From contig CAJJDP010000125.1 in assembly GCA_905182995.1 (NCBI GenBank), forward strand, positions 1-64,000: 64,000 nt of DNA. Direction: 5' to 3'. Each line of letters starts with the position of its first letter. Within the stretch, counting starts at the first letter, position 1. Below are positions 53,251 to 64,000 of this stretch, in pieces. The position numbers were made by a program, and so were the translations under genes. Below the pieces are notes generated by a model. That model saw only the letters and a program-made list of their open reading frames with translations, was not told the origin of the DNA and did not search any database. The DNA is from Paramecium octaurelia (taxonomy: Eukaryota; Ciliophora; Oligohymenophorea; Peniculida; Parameciidae).

Positions 53251-54063
53251 TCACTTTTATAGTAAATGGAAACTGTCTTCAATTTTGTATTTGGGCAGAA
53301 CGTAATTGAAAGTGTTTGTTTAAGGTATGTATCTGCCACCGATGGCATGTTACCCATCAAATTCTTTTATGCCTTTCAAAGGCAATCCCATGGAGATCAC
53401 AAATTGTGGCACGTAGACATTATACAGATTTCCATTGTCAGTATGCCATCCAACAGGCAGATTAATGGCGAGTACTTTTTTGTTGACTTCTGAAAAGGCA
53501 TGCATAAATTCTCTCACAGGAGTTTTTGGTTACTCAATTGAACTGAGCGAGATGGCATCAACAACTAGATCGTAATCGTTCAACCAATTGGCCAGAATGT
53601 TCTTGGTCATTTAAACATTCAATTGTTCTTAAAGGTTTTGAAGTATGTCAAAATGCAACATTGCTGAATGTGATTTGCATTGCATTGCCAATCTACTCCT
53701 TAATGGATCATTGGGATACAAAAGCACCACATCTACTTCTACTTTTCTCTAAGCCAAATATCGAGCAGCTGCCAATCCGAAATATCCGTTTTGAAATGAG
53801 GATCCTGAGAAATCCTATCCAATAATAAAAATAACTCTCTTTAGTGGCACATCTATTCTTGATAGGTAGAGGATGTATTCTGCAACACTCTGACCTCCCA
53901 TCTCTGCCAACTAAGCCTTAGTATATCCATATTGTTTTCCAATTAATGTTTCCATCAATTGTTGGAACTCACTCCCCTTCAAGTAGGACAAGGTTGGAGC
54001 AGGCAAGGAGGCTTGTTCTTGAGCTAGGAGTGAGTTGAGCAAAGTTAAAAAAAATATTAACAT
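53251..54063 (-). CDS. YjeF-N-like (NAD(P)HX epimerase-fold) protein with signal peptide
   Basis: 270 residues, no intron. A likely signal peptide (MLIFFLTLLNSLLAQEQ) precedes a domain that follows the YjeF-N fold: AEMGGQSVAEYI resembles the LMENAG helix start, then VIFIIGQDFSGSS..., LAAARYLAQRKVEVDVVLLY, and LVVDAISLSSI where epimerases have VVDALFGTG. The Gly/Asn loop GNNGGDG is not conserved, so epimerase activity is doubtful. Secretory targeting is also unusual, since the enzyme normally acts in cytosol or mitochondria. It is 22 bp upstream of the PP2C gene on the same strand. Confidence 0.7.
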
Positions 54064-54267
54064 TTGTTAATATTTAATTAACAAAAATAAATAATTGAAT
54101 TAAAAGGAAGTGGAGTTGGACAACGTTGCTATGGGTTTGGGTCTTGAATTTCTCTGAATAACAAATCAATTAAATATCTAATTCAAATAAGCAAATGATT
54201 TGCATATAAAAAAATCATTTGTTTCAATATATCTATTTCTTAATTATTATTTTATATCTTGAAAAAG

Positions 54268-56226
54268 ATGAATGAAGATTGGACAACCAAGAAAGTAGAC
54301 AAGTATGTGGTAGTGAACAAAACTTTGGGCCAAGGAGCGTATGGAATTGTCTATAGAGGCTTTTATTAAGAAGACGAAACTAAACAAGTGGCTGTAAAAA
54401 CCATAAAAATAGCAGTATTTTTGTGAAAAGTTAACTATATTAGACTATTTCAGACACTCCAAAAATGATTGAGTTGATCAAAAGAGAAATAGCTATCCTC
54501 CAAAAAATCAATCATCCAAATATAGTGAGGTTGTACGATGTGGCTCGTACTAATAACTATTTGTACATGTTTCTTGAGTATTGTGCTGACGGTGATCTCA
54601 AAGATTACATGGCCAAAAAGGAAGAAAAAAGATTAAGCGAGGTAACTCTCATTCATAATTTTATAAGCTTGAAGCTGTGATCTTTATCAAACACATTGTC
54701 GAAGGATTTAAGAGATTGTACAAACAGAAGATTATTCACAGAGACATTAAACCTGCTAACATTCTACTTCACTAAGGAGTGGCTAAAATTACTGACTTTG
54801 GTTTTGCACGTGTGATGGATTCAGAAATGAATGGTATTTTTATCAATTCAATTTTTGTTTAGATCCTGCATATCTCTCAAGATTAGGTTCGCCTCTTTAT
54901 ATGGCTCCCCAAATTCTTGAAGGTCAACCATTCTCAGCAAAATGTGATGTCTGGTCTGTTGGAGTTATGTTTTATGAACTTCTTTATGGCAGAACTCCCT
55001 GGTCAGCCGAAAATGCCTACTCACTACTTGAAAACATTAAAAAACAAGTAACCTATTCAATTTATCAACAATAAGTCATTAAAATTTCCACCCAAGCCAG
55101 TAAGATCTCAGAAAATCAAAGAACTTATAACCCTAATGTTGAGAGTTTAAGAGAAGGACAGAATTTCTTGGGAAGGTGTTTTTGAAGATCCTACAATAAA
55201 AATTGACGAGGAAACTATCAAAGAGAATATGAAAAATATCCTGAAAGAAAAAGGTAGCAATAATCTTCATTTATAAAGATGAAATTTCCAAATCCATAAG
55301 TCTTAATAAATTATATATTGATCAAAACTTAGTTGTTGGGTATTTGGCTAAAAATCCTATCAATACTCTAGAAAACTCTAATCAATAAACTTTAGAAGCT
55401 TCTGCTGAAGCTAGATCTCAATCAGCTAAGTTTTCAAGTCAATTTGATTCCGATTCCAATGTACTTTTTTTGTATACAAATCTTAGGCTGATATCATAAT
55501 GAGCAATTACAAAAACGAGAAGAAGAGAAGGGATGCTATGCTCAAATACAATAATTACTTTCTATTTGAAAGAAATATAGCTTTCTTCTTTAACTTTGTT
55601 ATTCAAAAAATTATTAAATTATAAACGAAATTATAGCTAGCAAATGACAATTATTTCAGATTAATTTATTTGATTGCCAAAAATCAAATGGTTCATCTTG
55701 AAAGAGTCAATCAATAATTATAGAGAAAGGATCATGATAAATTCGATAAGGAAACTTGGGGCAGATTTTTAGCATCCTAAGTATATCTTCTCATTTTACT
55801 GAATAGGAATACCAAAAATTAATATCATTAATTTCTATGGATATGAAGCATTCATTGGATTTCTACACTGAAATCTCAAAGAAGTGCAATATTGTTCAAT
55901 AAGAAGAATTCGTGAATGGAAAAGCAACTGGTGCCGTTTTGAGTTTGATCAAGAATTTCCTATCAATTCAAAACAATAACTTTGAAGCAAATGACACCTT
56001 CCATATGCTCTATAGAGACATCATTGTTGAGAACTTGAAAATTATTAAAAATCTAAACAGCAAAGAAACAGAAATTAATTTGCTCCTTCTTTACCTTTTA
56101 ATATGCTAGAATCCATATGAGGAATTTAAAGACATTAACTATGACTTCAATACCTTTTATGAGGAAATAGAAAATTTAACTCTTTAAGAAGTACAAGAAA
56201 AGCTGTAAAAAAAAGGTTAAAAATGA
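54268..56226 (+). CDS. ULK/ATG1-like serine/threonine kinase
   Basis: 589 residues in eight exons; the seven introns are 25-29 nt, and their removal leaves a perfect frame of 590 codons. Gly loop LGQGAYGIVY (20-29), Lys44 (VAVK), NHPNIVRLYDV, HRDIKPANILL, DFGFAR and GSPLYMAPQIL are seen; the APE Glu is Gln. The lobe order and GSPLYMAP favour the ULK/ATG1 group. The C-terminal 300 residues are helical and could be the microtubule-interaction-type tail (EAT) of ATG1-like kinases. A role in autophagy or in ciliary assembly (ULK4/Fused-like) cannot be told apart from sequence alone. Confidence 0.85.
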
Positions 56227-56380
56227 GTAATATTAAAATAAATAATCATTTATATCAAACCTTGTTTTTGTCTAGTTTATATTCTATTACTAGATTTACA
56301 ATATCAGAACATCCTATATTTCCTATATAAATCTAACTTTAATTTATGAATAGATTATTTAATGATAAATGAATTTAATA

Positions 56381-58238
56381 TCAACCAATAGAAGACCCCC
56401 TCGAGTTTTTCTATTTACGACTATCATTGGAACTTACACTTCTTGATGCTCTTCTCTACAAAATCTTTGGACTCGACTTAACTTCTTATTCATCCTCATT
56501 TTCATTTGGCTCAATGTTTTATTCATAACCACCATCAGATTGACTATCATTTTTAATCTAAACATTTTGCACTCTTCCAATACTTTAGCAGCTACCACCA
56601 CTGTAACTTGCACTCAAATTTAAATTTCCATTTTTAAATTGATTCATTTATTCCTCCTCATCTTCGCACCACTCATCGGAATTATCTAAGTAATAGTGAA
56701 ATATTAATACTTATAGATCTCTATCTTTAAATATGATTCTTCTATTTGTATAACATCATGGCTTCACCATCTCTCTCATATGTTTGTGGCTTACATATCT
56801 ACTTGATATCATTCAAATCTTTCAAAACAACGACTAATTGTTTATTCTCTTTGAATAAGGAATTCTCAATTTCATCAATCACTTAATTCAGTAATTAAAT
56901 TGCCTAATCATATTTTTTGCTATTTGCTAATCCCTTTGCCTAGCCTATTCTATCACCAGCCTTGGCTCTTAAATAATTCACTTCCACCAATTCAATTGGT
57001 TAATACTACACTTCTGTTTTTGAGAATTCTAATTCCAACTTAGAAGTCTTCTTAAAAGCAGTATTCAACCCAATAAACACACCTTATAGATCAACTTACA
57101 GGATGTTCTCCAAAACGAGTTCTTGTTGTTTAAAACCTGGTATTTCTATTTCTAAAGCAAATTCCTTTTTGTCTTCATCCACTAAGTAATTCAAAGTCAA
57201 TTGATATTCAGTTTCACTACTTTTGTTCCACAGAAAATCATCTCCAAATATTTTAGCTAATTTGAACACATTATTCATTTATTTGACAGTCAAAACAACA
57301 TTCTTGGCTTTGACTGATAACATTCCACTCATAGCCAATATGAAATGCTCAGAGACTCTTTAGATATTATCAATATACACAAACTATCCTCCTTTCAAAT
57401 TTGCAATGTTATTCATCACTTTGGCATCATGATCTGAACCATAACCAAAAGTGTTTATTGTTAAAGTATCTTAAATATTATATTAATGCAATGCTTATTA
57501 ACATCTCAAATCAGCACCTCTATCATCATCAACACCATCGCTTAACACAAACATACTTGTAACTGGATTCTTGTACTTCCTATCTCTAATCATCCTCAAA
57601 CCCAATGCAACACCTGATGCTATATTAGTTGAATCTCTAATTTTAATATCTTTTATTGCTCTCTTTATGATTTTTTTATTTTCTGCTATATTTCTTGTCC
57701 ATGATAAATTTATGCCTGCTTAAGTACCAAAGCTAACCAATGCTAATCTATCAGTTGGCTTCAATATCTTTTGGATGTATCTCAAAGAGTTCTGCACTAA
57801 CTTAATCTTCTCTCCGTCCATAGATCCACTTACATCGACAACACACATCAAATCAATATTGGCTCTTTATTTCTTCATTTGTGATTTCAAGGATTAAATC
57901 TGCAAAACAACTGGCAAGAGTTGTGAATATTCTTGGATTTACATTGCTTTCTAACGAGGGAGAACGTTTAAATGAACACTATTCAATAATTCAACCTGAA
58001 GTGCATCTGGATCCGTAATTTCCTAATCAATTGTTACAACAGTTTGCTCTTCCACTTATTCTTCTAAAGATATTGCTTTTTATTCACTTAAAAGTGATTA
58101 TACTATATTTTCATTAATCTGCCAATTGGCTTGTTAAATTTGAGACATGTATTATAACTATGGTTGAGAAAGAAAATCCTCTTGTTCTTAATCAGAGCAT
58201 GATGAATATCCACTGTTCCTTCTATATACCTTTTGCAT
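56381..58238 (-). CDS. von Willebrand factor A domain protein
   Basis: 610 residues, with one 25-nt intron near 56691-56715. The vWA domain begins at about residue 128: MIDAS DVSGS at 135-139, TNIASG as the Thr motif and LSDGVDDDRGA as the Asp motif, all intact, then INTFGYGSDHDAKVM. A beta-rich block and a helical region follow; the C-terminus is Ser/Glu-rich and ends in a basic Ser stretch. The layout resembles vWA proteins with a C-terminal vWA-interacting region found in ciliates and plants, often tied to E3 or adhesion roles; function here unknown. A 33-nt GT...AG segment (57470-57502) is coding, as it reads in frame as family-like sequence. Confidence 0.88.
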
Positions 58239-58739
58239 TTGTTTAATATATTATACTTATCATTTTATTTTCATAACTAAATACCATACCAAACTGTTGA
58301 AGTATGACAGTGAACAATGCAATATCAATGTAATTGAAATGATTATAGAACATAAAATTTAAATACAAATAGAGAATTTCAGAGTGGACGAATTGCTAAT
58401 AATCAGAGAATTATATTTGGATACTAAAATTAAATGAAATAGTAATATTACATTTTTGCATTGTGATTGCTGCAAATAATAATAATAAATTATTACAATT
58501 TAACAATTGATTTATAATGATTCCCAATTAAATAATTGTGTGTCTAATTGTATCTAATTGAAAATTTCTTTACTCTTTAATAAAAAACAATGTAAAAGTA
58601 TGATATTACATTAAGTGAAGGTTCAAACAACTGAATAAGAATATTTATATAATCCTAAATCACTATTAGAAAGAAATTAGAAAATAGTACATATTGCTCT
58701 CTATAAAGGAAAGCTTTAAATATATATGATAAAATATTT
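58239..58739. other. Intergenic, no gene seen
   Basis: About 500 bp between two minus-strand genes, very AT-rich. The frame of the eIF5B-like gene runs open here only if its last intron is ignored, so this is not counted as coding. No RNA or repeat recognised. Confidence 0.5.
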
Positions 58740-61085
58740 TCAAACTATTGAAAAATACGATTTTAATTCCCTAACCATCTGCCAATCTTATATAGTGAAG
58801 TCTTCTCTATAATATTCTTTAACAATATCTATATCTTTTCTTGAAATCTTTCAATAAACCAAATATTTACTATGCTTGCAAGCTGTGGCATGCTCAAAAA
58901 TTGCCATTAAAACTAATTAATATCATTGGATCTGACATTTAAATTATTTCCGTAACCTAAGCTATTGAACATATTTACATTTAGTAGACAAGGAAATATT
59001 GTTGTATCTTTCAACTGCTCTTTTATATCTTCAATTAAATGTTTGACGTACCTTTAGTAATTGCTTATCAAAGATAAACAATTATCATCCGAAATTATTT
59101 ATATTTAATGGGATTTGGCAATCTCTAAAATATCCTGTTGAATATCAATTCCATAAGCTAAAATACATGCAAATCTAATAAAGTAGATATGATTTTTACT
59201 TTTGATTAACCTTCTGTTGCTAGTACTTATAAATAAACTTTAAAATTAGATCTTATGAAACTATTCCAATATTAGAAAAGCAAATTTAAATATTATTTTA
59301 TTATAAATATTGCATTAGTAAAAGAAGTGAAGCTTCATCTTCAGCAAAAACTCCTATACCTTCTTTATCTAGTTAAAAATTTGACAAAGAATTTATCAAC
59401 TAATTTCTAATATACTCTTAAGCTTCTTAAACCTCTTCATCTGAATTAGCAATCTTAAATTGACAACCTAAGTAAACTGATTATAATTTATCCGTTATGA
59501 CTCTAATAAATGCTAGGTTTGTTTTAACCTCCTCAACTGAAACCCAATTTTTATCGAAATATTTTTTATTAATTTCTTAATGAATTACTTGGAGATTCTT
59601 TACTCTAACAGAGATTGGGTATCCGTTATCTGCAATTAATAAGTAATCTCCTCTTTTTAAATGACCATCAATTACCAAACACTCTAATATAGATTAATTT
59701 TATTCAATATCCTTATTGTTTAAGACTAGGTAGTTAATTTAATTGTTGAATATTGATTTTACAGGAAGATATCTTACAAGAGTAGCCAATAAATCTTCAT
59801 AACCCATTGCAAGATTTCCTGAAGTAGGAACTAAAGGGACATTAGCATTTACTTCTACTTGTTCCCAATATTGGACAGTACTCAGTTTTAGTTACGCTAA
59901 TTAATTTATTATGGATTGCAATCGTTTATTATAGATACAATTACTATTTTTTGTTTAGTCCTATAATTTTTGATATGATAATTAATGAAAATTTCTATTT
60001 TCAAGGCATCTCTCAAACTTATTAAGAGCAATAATAAAAGGGATCTTACGCAATTTCAGATATTCAATATCTTTAATGCTTTATGATTCCAAACCTGACT
60101 TGAGATCAATAATTACTATTGCTATATCACAGTCTGGAAAAGTTTGTAAATTGTTTTGTTGATTAGGTCGATCATAAAATATAAATGTTTCGTTCTCGAA
60201 ACTAACAGGAAAGTAGGATTGCATTTAATCGAACAAATTTTTATTATTTTCAGTTGGTTTGCAGACATAAGAGTAACCAAAAAGCTCCACCTGAAAACCC
60301 ATCTTTTTCATAAAATCGATTAATCCTCTTATTAAGGTTGTTTTTCCTGATTCAAAATCTCCTAAAATTGAGCAAATGTAAAATTCTTTTTTTTTTTATT
60401 ATTATTATTATTATTACTATTGTTGCTATTATTAACAATTTTATTCATCCTAAAATTTGTTCTATTTTTTCTCCTGATTTCTACGTTTTCTGAAACAATC
60501 ACAACTAATCTTATAGCAGTTTTATAGATTCTATATTTCATTTCTCATTTATTCTTCTCTTTGACGATCTTCTTCCTCTTGTTATTATTAAATTAAGTTA
60601 AGTCTATTCTATTCTTATTAAATTATTCTTCTTTATTCCTACATTTTTAAAGCCAATTAAGCAGCAAGTTATATTTTTTTTGTTTTTTTAGCCCCTTCGT
60701 TTATAGATTCTTATTAGACTTTTTAGATTTAGTTTTTTGTTTATATCTTTTTTCTTTTTTTTTCACTTCTCTTTAAATTTTCATTAGCCTAATCTATTTG
60801 TTATGTATCTAAAATATTTATAGCTTAAGATTGATTATGGATGTTATCAATTATTTAATAGTGATTCTATATTTCATCTTCACTTCTATTTTAATTATCT
60901 TATTTGAATGTTGTATTGATGCAATTTAATTGTTTGAAATTATCTTAATTTTTAATTTGTTTTTCATCATCACTTTCTAAATCTAGGTCTTAAAAAAACT
61001 TTGAGTTAAAGCAGTTTTATTAATTAAATTGTTTTTCACTGTCACTTTCGCTTTGATTATCTTATTGTTATAAGAACTTTGACAT
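58740..61085 (-). CDS. eIF5B/IF2-like translation factor with decayed GTPase motifs
   Basis: 765 residues, with introns at 59175-59199 (25 nt) and 58848-58870 (23 nt). About 235 residues of Lys/Gln/Glu-rich N-terminus end in a poly-Gln run (TAA/CAA). The G domain has G1 GDFESGKT (242-249), but G3, normally DTPGH, reads DRPNQ (from 305), and G4 NKxD reads NKFE (355-358). DIAIVIIDLKSGLESQSIKD and LRKIPFIIALNKFE align well with eIF5B. The domain II-like part GDYLLIADNGYPISVRVKNL and the C-terminus (SRKDIDIVKEYY, then DWQMVRELKSYF) match eIF5B domain IV. eIF5B joins ribosomal subunits at initiation; with these changes GTP hydrolysis or specificity is doubtful. A divergent paralogue is more likely than the main factor. 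Confidence 0.8.
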
Positions 61086-61183
61086 TAAATTAATTATTAA
61101 GCAAATCTATTAGTAGAAATAGAATTTCCATATGATTATATAATTCTTTAATAATTTATTTATAATTTATAAATAACATATCT

Positions 61184-62498
61184 TCAGACTAGAGATTGGA
61201 TATATTCATCATTTTCATCTTCTTCCCATAATTATTGCTGAATCTTCCAGATTTAGAGTATGTTTTTCTCTTATTCAACACTGGCAAACAAATGTTTATG
61301 ATTTACATTCCAAGATAAATCATTAACTTTAGATCTATGTCCTCCATGATAAAACTAATAATATTTTACAAATATCTACCAATAATTCTGATGGACCATC
61401 TTTTTCATCTTCAGCCTTAATTTCATTTCCAATTTTATAATAGTCCCACACAACAATTTTAGTATCAACAGAACCAGATGCAAGCAAATTTCTTTAATGA
61501 GGAGACCATTAGAGACTATAAATGGCATCTTCATGATTTGAAAATGTATGAATATCCTCTTCTGGTTTATTCATATCAAACATTTTAACTTGAGCATCAT
61601 TAGACCCGGTGGCAAATAAATTAGATTAGAAATTATTGAATTGAGCACAGTTGACTTCTTATGAATGTGCTTCTTATTTTATTGTAACTCCTTGATTTGT
61701 TCGAATATCACAACTAGATTATAATAGTAAAGTGATTTTACATAGCAAATGTTTTATCATCGGAACAAGAAATGAAAATATTTGGATCTTGAGGATGCCA
61801 ACATACATCTTCAACTTCAGCTGAATGAAAATTGTATTACTTTATCAATTATCCTGTATTGGTATCCCAATAATATATGTTATGATCATAACTAGCAGAT
61901 AATAATTAACCAGAATTCGTAAGATTCCAAGACAACCCGTAACCCTCTTTCTCCTATCCTTTCAATGCGAATACTTTTGATTATTTACTTAAATCGTAAA
62001 TACCTAAGTGCATCTATTAGATTGATACCAACTTCACCATCTCCGGCTTATGCTGCTAATATGTATTGATTATTAGGTTATTATCGAACTCGATTAATTT
62101 CAACTTCTACTGGAATTTGCAATTCCTCTTATACCTTTCCTACTGCTTATGTTTTCCCTTCGAATAGTAATTTATAAGTACAAATGTTATTTAGCAATGT
62201 GTTATCTAATTATTCATCTAGTTTCTTAGGGATAGCAACTTTAAGCAATTTGATATAATCCTACTCTTAATTATTGGTCTGAGTGGCCACGATCAATCTA
62301 TGTATTTCATTGTCATTTTGATCACTAAGATAATAATGCAAAAGACATCTCAAGTTCATTCAACCAGCAAACTGTTAAGGATGGCCAATTGTTTTGGTGG
62401 TTGATGCAAATTTCATACATAAATGGGATGTTCTACTTCCAATTTCGATACTACTCCTCATTATTTCTCTCTTCTTGAATTTCATTTTCTGCACTCAT
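61184..62498 (-). CDS. RBBP4/MSI1-like histone-binding WD40 protein
   Basis: 406 residues, with introns of 22 nt (62325-62346), 19 nt, 28 nt and 25 nt. The N-terminal helix and loop (YRNWKQNIPFMYEICI, WPSLTVCWL) match the histone H4-binding start of RBBP4/7/MSI1 (YKIWKKNTPFLYDL, WPSLTVQWL). WD40 blades follow: EGYGLSWN, LLSASYDHNIYYWDT, DVCWHPQDPNIFISCSDDK, LFATGSNDAQVKMFD and LLASGSVDTKIVVWD, with the acidic EDEKDGPSELL loop before the last blade as in RBBP4. Such proteins are shared subunits of CAF-1, NuRD, HAT1 and PRC2 complexes. No other complex member lies nearby. Confidence 0.92.
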
Positions 62499-62583
62499 AT
62501 TTTAGGCGCGATTTTATTAAATATAATTTAGTATAAATTCCACTCAAAATACTTAAAATGTGTTAAAGTATTATTATTTAATT

Positions 62584-63852
62584 ATGGACGCTGCTGAAGT
62601 ATAACATGATGGTTCCTCACCATCCAAGAAAGTTAAATCAAATCCAAATGCTCTTAATTCTCTAAGAGAAGTATTTATGATTCCATACTCATCCTAGCAT
62701 ACTGTGGTAGTAGCTGACACAGGCAAGATCAATGACATCTAAAAATTCTAACCTCAAGATGCCACCACCAATCCAAGTCTAATTCTTGAAGCAGCCAAAT
62801 TACCAGAATATCAAGCCTTGATTGACGATGCTATCCAAAAAGGAATCAAAGCCTATCAACTCTCCAAACAACCAGTGTATGAACTCTTTTATTAACCTTT
62901 AGTTAAAAATAACCAAAAAGAACAAATTCTAGAAAAAAGAAGGATGAACCTGAAAATTAAGAAATAGTTGAACCAGAATTACCATAATTCAATTTTAATA
63001 CCTTAAATCCAGAAGAACAGAAAATTGTTATTGGATTTGTAACTGACCAATTGAGTGTCAATTTTGGATTAGAAATTCTTAAGTTAGTTCCTGGCTATGT
63101 TTCCACTGAAGTAGACGCTCGTTTGAGTTACGATAAATAAGCAACAATTGATAAGGCCAAGAGAATTATCTCCCTTTATGAATAAGCTGGCATTTCTAAG
63201 GATAGAATCCTTATTAAAATTGCAAGTACATGGGAAGGAATTCAAGCAGCAAAAGCATTGAAAAAAGACGGAATATCATGCAATATGACACTCATTTTTA
63301 ATTATCATCAAGCTTTGGCTTGTGCTTAAGCAGGAGTCAGATTGATTTCCCCATTTGTAGGTAGAATTTTAGATTGGTATGCTAAAAATAAGAGTGGTGA
63401 AGATTACACTAAATAAAATCATCCTGGTGTTAAATTAGTAACTAGCATCTGGAATAGCTTTAAAAAATTCAAATATGATACAATTGTCATGGTATTTATT
63501 TATTAATTACTCTAGGCTGCATCTCTACGCTTGGTAGATGAGGCTACTGAATTGTGCGGATGTGATAGAATGACTATCCCTATCAAATTACTCAATGATT
63601 TGTAGGGATTAGAGGGAGCAGTATTGGAACCAAAATTGAGAGTGGAAAATTTGGAAAAGTTGAATATTGAGAAAGTCACAGTGGATGAAAAAACTTATAG
63701 ATGGGAGATGAATTGTAATACTGATACATTATTATTTTATAGAGGATGCAATGGGTACTGAAAAATTAAATGAGGGAATCAGAAAGTTTGCTTAAGATTT
63801 AGAAACTTTAGAAAATGTAATCAAATAAAAATTAACATAAAATAACTAATGA
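62584..63852 (+). CDS. TAL: Transaldolase with acidic insertion
   Basis: 396 residues, with introns of 26 nt (62877-62902), 24 nt and 28 nt. Family blocks: [58 protein letters not shown] with the Schiff-base Lys, [30 protein letters not shown] and the [11 protein letters not shown] stretch. It transfers dihydroxyacetone units in the non-oxidative pentose phosphate pathway. About 25 charged residues (Lys-rich then Glu/Pro-rich) sit between exon 1 and [11 protein letters not shown], beyond the usual length, placed by the splice I chose. The 24-nt intron has no TGA, but its removal restores VMAASLRL against the family VMGASFRN. Confidence 0.93.
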
Positions 63853-63934
63853 AACAGTTAACACATTAATATATATAACAAAACATTAGTATCAAAGTTT
63901 AAAGTAAGTTTAATTGGTAATTAACGATCGAATT

Positions 63935-64000
63935 TCAGAATTCCCACCAATTTCTCTTTAGTTTTGGAACTCCTTTTCTCTCATTATTAAAATTAGTATC
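63935..64000 (-). CDS. 3' end of a gene cut by the window edge
   Basis: The last 21 codons of a minus-strand gene that continues beyond the window: a Lys/Asn/Arg-rich end with KRNWWEF before the TGA at 63935-63937. Too short to identify. It converges with transaldolase, with 82 bp between stops. Confidence 0.5.
   Translation of the reverse strand, partial: DTNFNNERKGVPKLKRNWWEF

Noticed and set aside
57470-57502. 33-nt GT...AG segment in the vWA gene as an intron
   Set aside because: It is a multiple of three, longer than the other introns, and reads in frame as family-like sequence before INTFGYGSDHD.

Overview
The window is macronuclear DNA of a ciliate and fits Paramecium closely. It is very AT-rich. 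Conserved proteins read through only if TAA and TAG are glutamine and TGA is the sole stop (code 6). Genes are densely packed on both strands and are cut by very short introns: I placed 57 of them, all 19-29 nt with GT...AG ends. A trichocyst matrix protein gene (41430-42638) points the same way. Standard-code ORFs are therefore fragments or shadows, and every CDS below was read with code 6. For nearly all the multi-exon models the spliced length divides by three.

Layout. 1-1741 is gene-poor. 1742-8367 holds a CEP120-like centriole protein, a SNARE-like protein, a Gln/Ser-rich protein and a tandem pair of MORN plus Ulp1/SENP-type peptidases, the first with Ser in place of the catalytic Cys. 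A tRNA-Lys(UUU) follows at 8421-8494. 8691-18584 has an RIIa/IQ protein with a Gly-Asn repeat, a protein kinase and a giant (about 2,326 aa) leucine-rich-repeat protein with about four C-terminal membrane segments. 18682-31228 has a membrane-anchored unknown, a probable relic, an MDR oxidoreductase, an EF-hand protein, an ELMO-domain protein and several unknowns. 31265-41366 has a CDC7-like kinase, a kinesin-13, two long coiled-coil proteins and a coiled-coil/WD40 protein. 41430-46752 has the trichocyst protein, a small J-protein, a Myb/SANT Q-rich protein and two unknowns. 46792-49809 has an SCP/FCP-type phosphatase whose 3' part lies in a perfect 1,335-bp tandem duplication joined at a single N, most likely an assembly artefact. 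49856-64000 has a peroxisomal acyl-CoA oxidase, a PP2C, a secreted YjeF-N-like protein, a ULK-like kinase, a vWA protein, an eIF5B-like factor with decayed GTPase motifs, an RBBP4/MSI1 WD40 protein, transaldolase and the 3' tip of one more gene.

There are no operons; genes are single units with tiny intergenic gaps. Several divergent pairs have only 11-36 bp between start codons, and one convergent pair has 12 bp between stops. Functions are mixed, with a visible share linked to basal bodies, cilia and cortex (CEP120, kinesin-13, RIIa/IQ protein, trichocyst protein) and some metabolism (acyl-CoA oxidase, transaldolase, MDR). No transposon, CRISPR array or viral gene was seen.

Most worth a second look: the giant LRR-plus-membrane protein, the MORN-Ulp1 pair with its Cys-to-Ser member, and the eIF5B-like protein that has lost consensus G3 and G4 residues. 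Residue numbers and intron positions were counted by hand.
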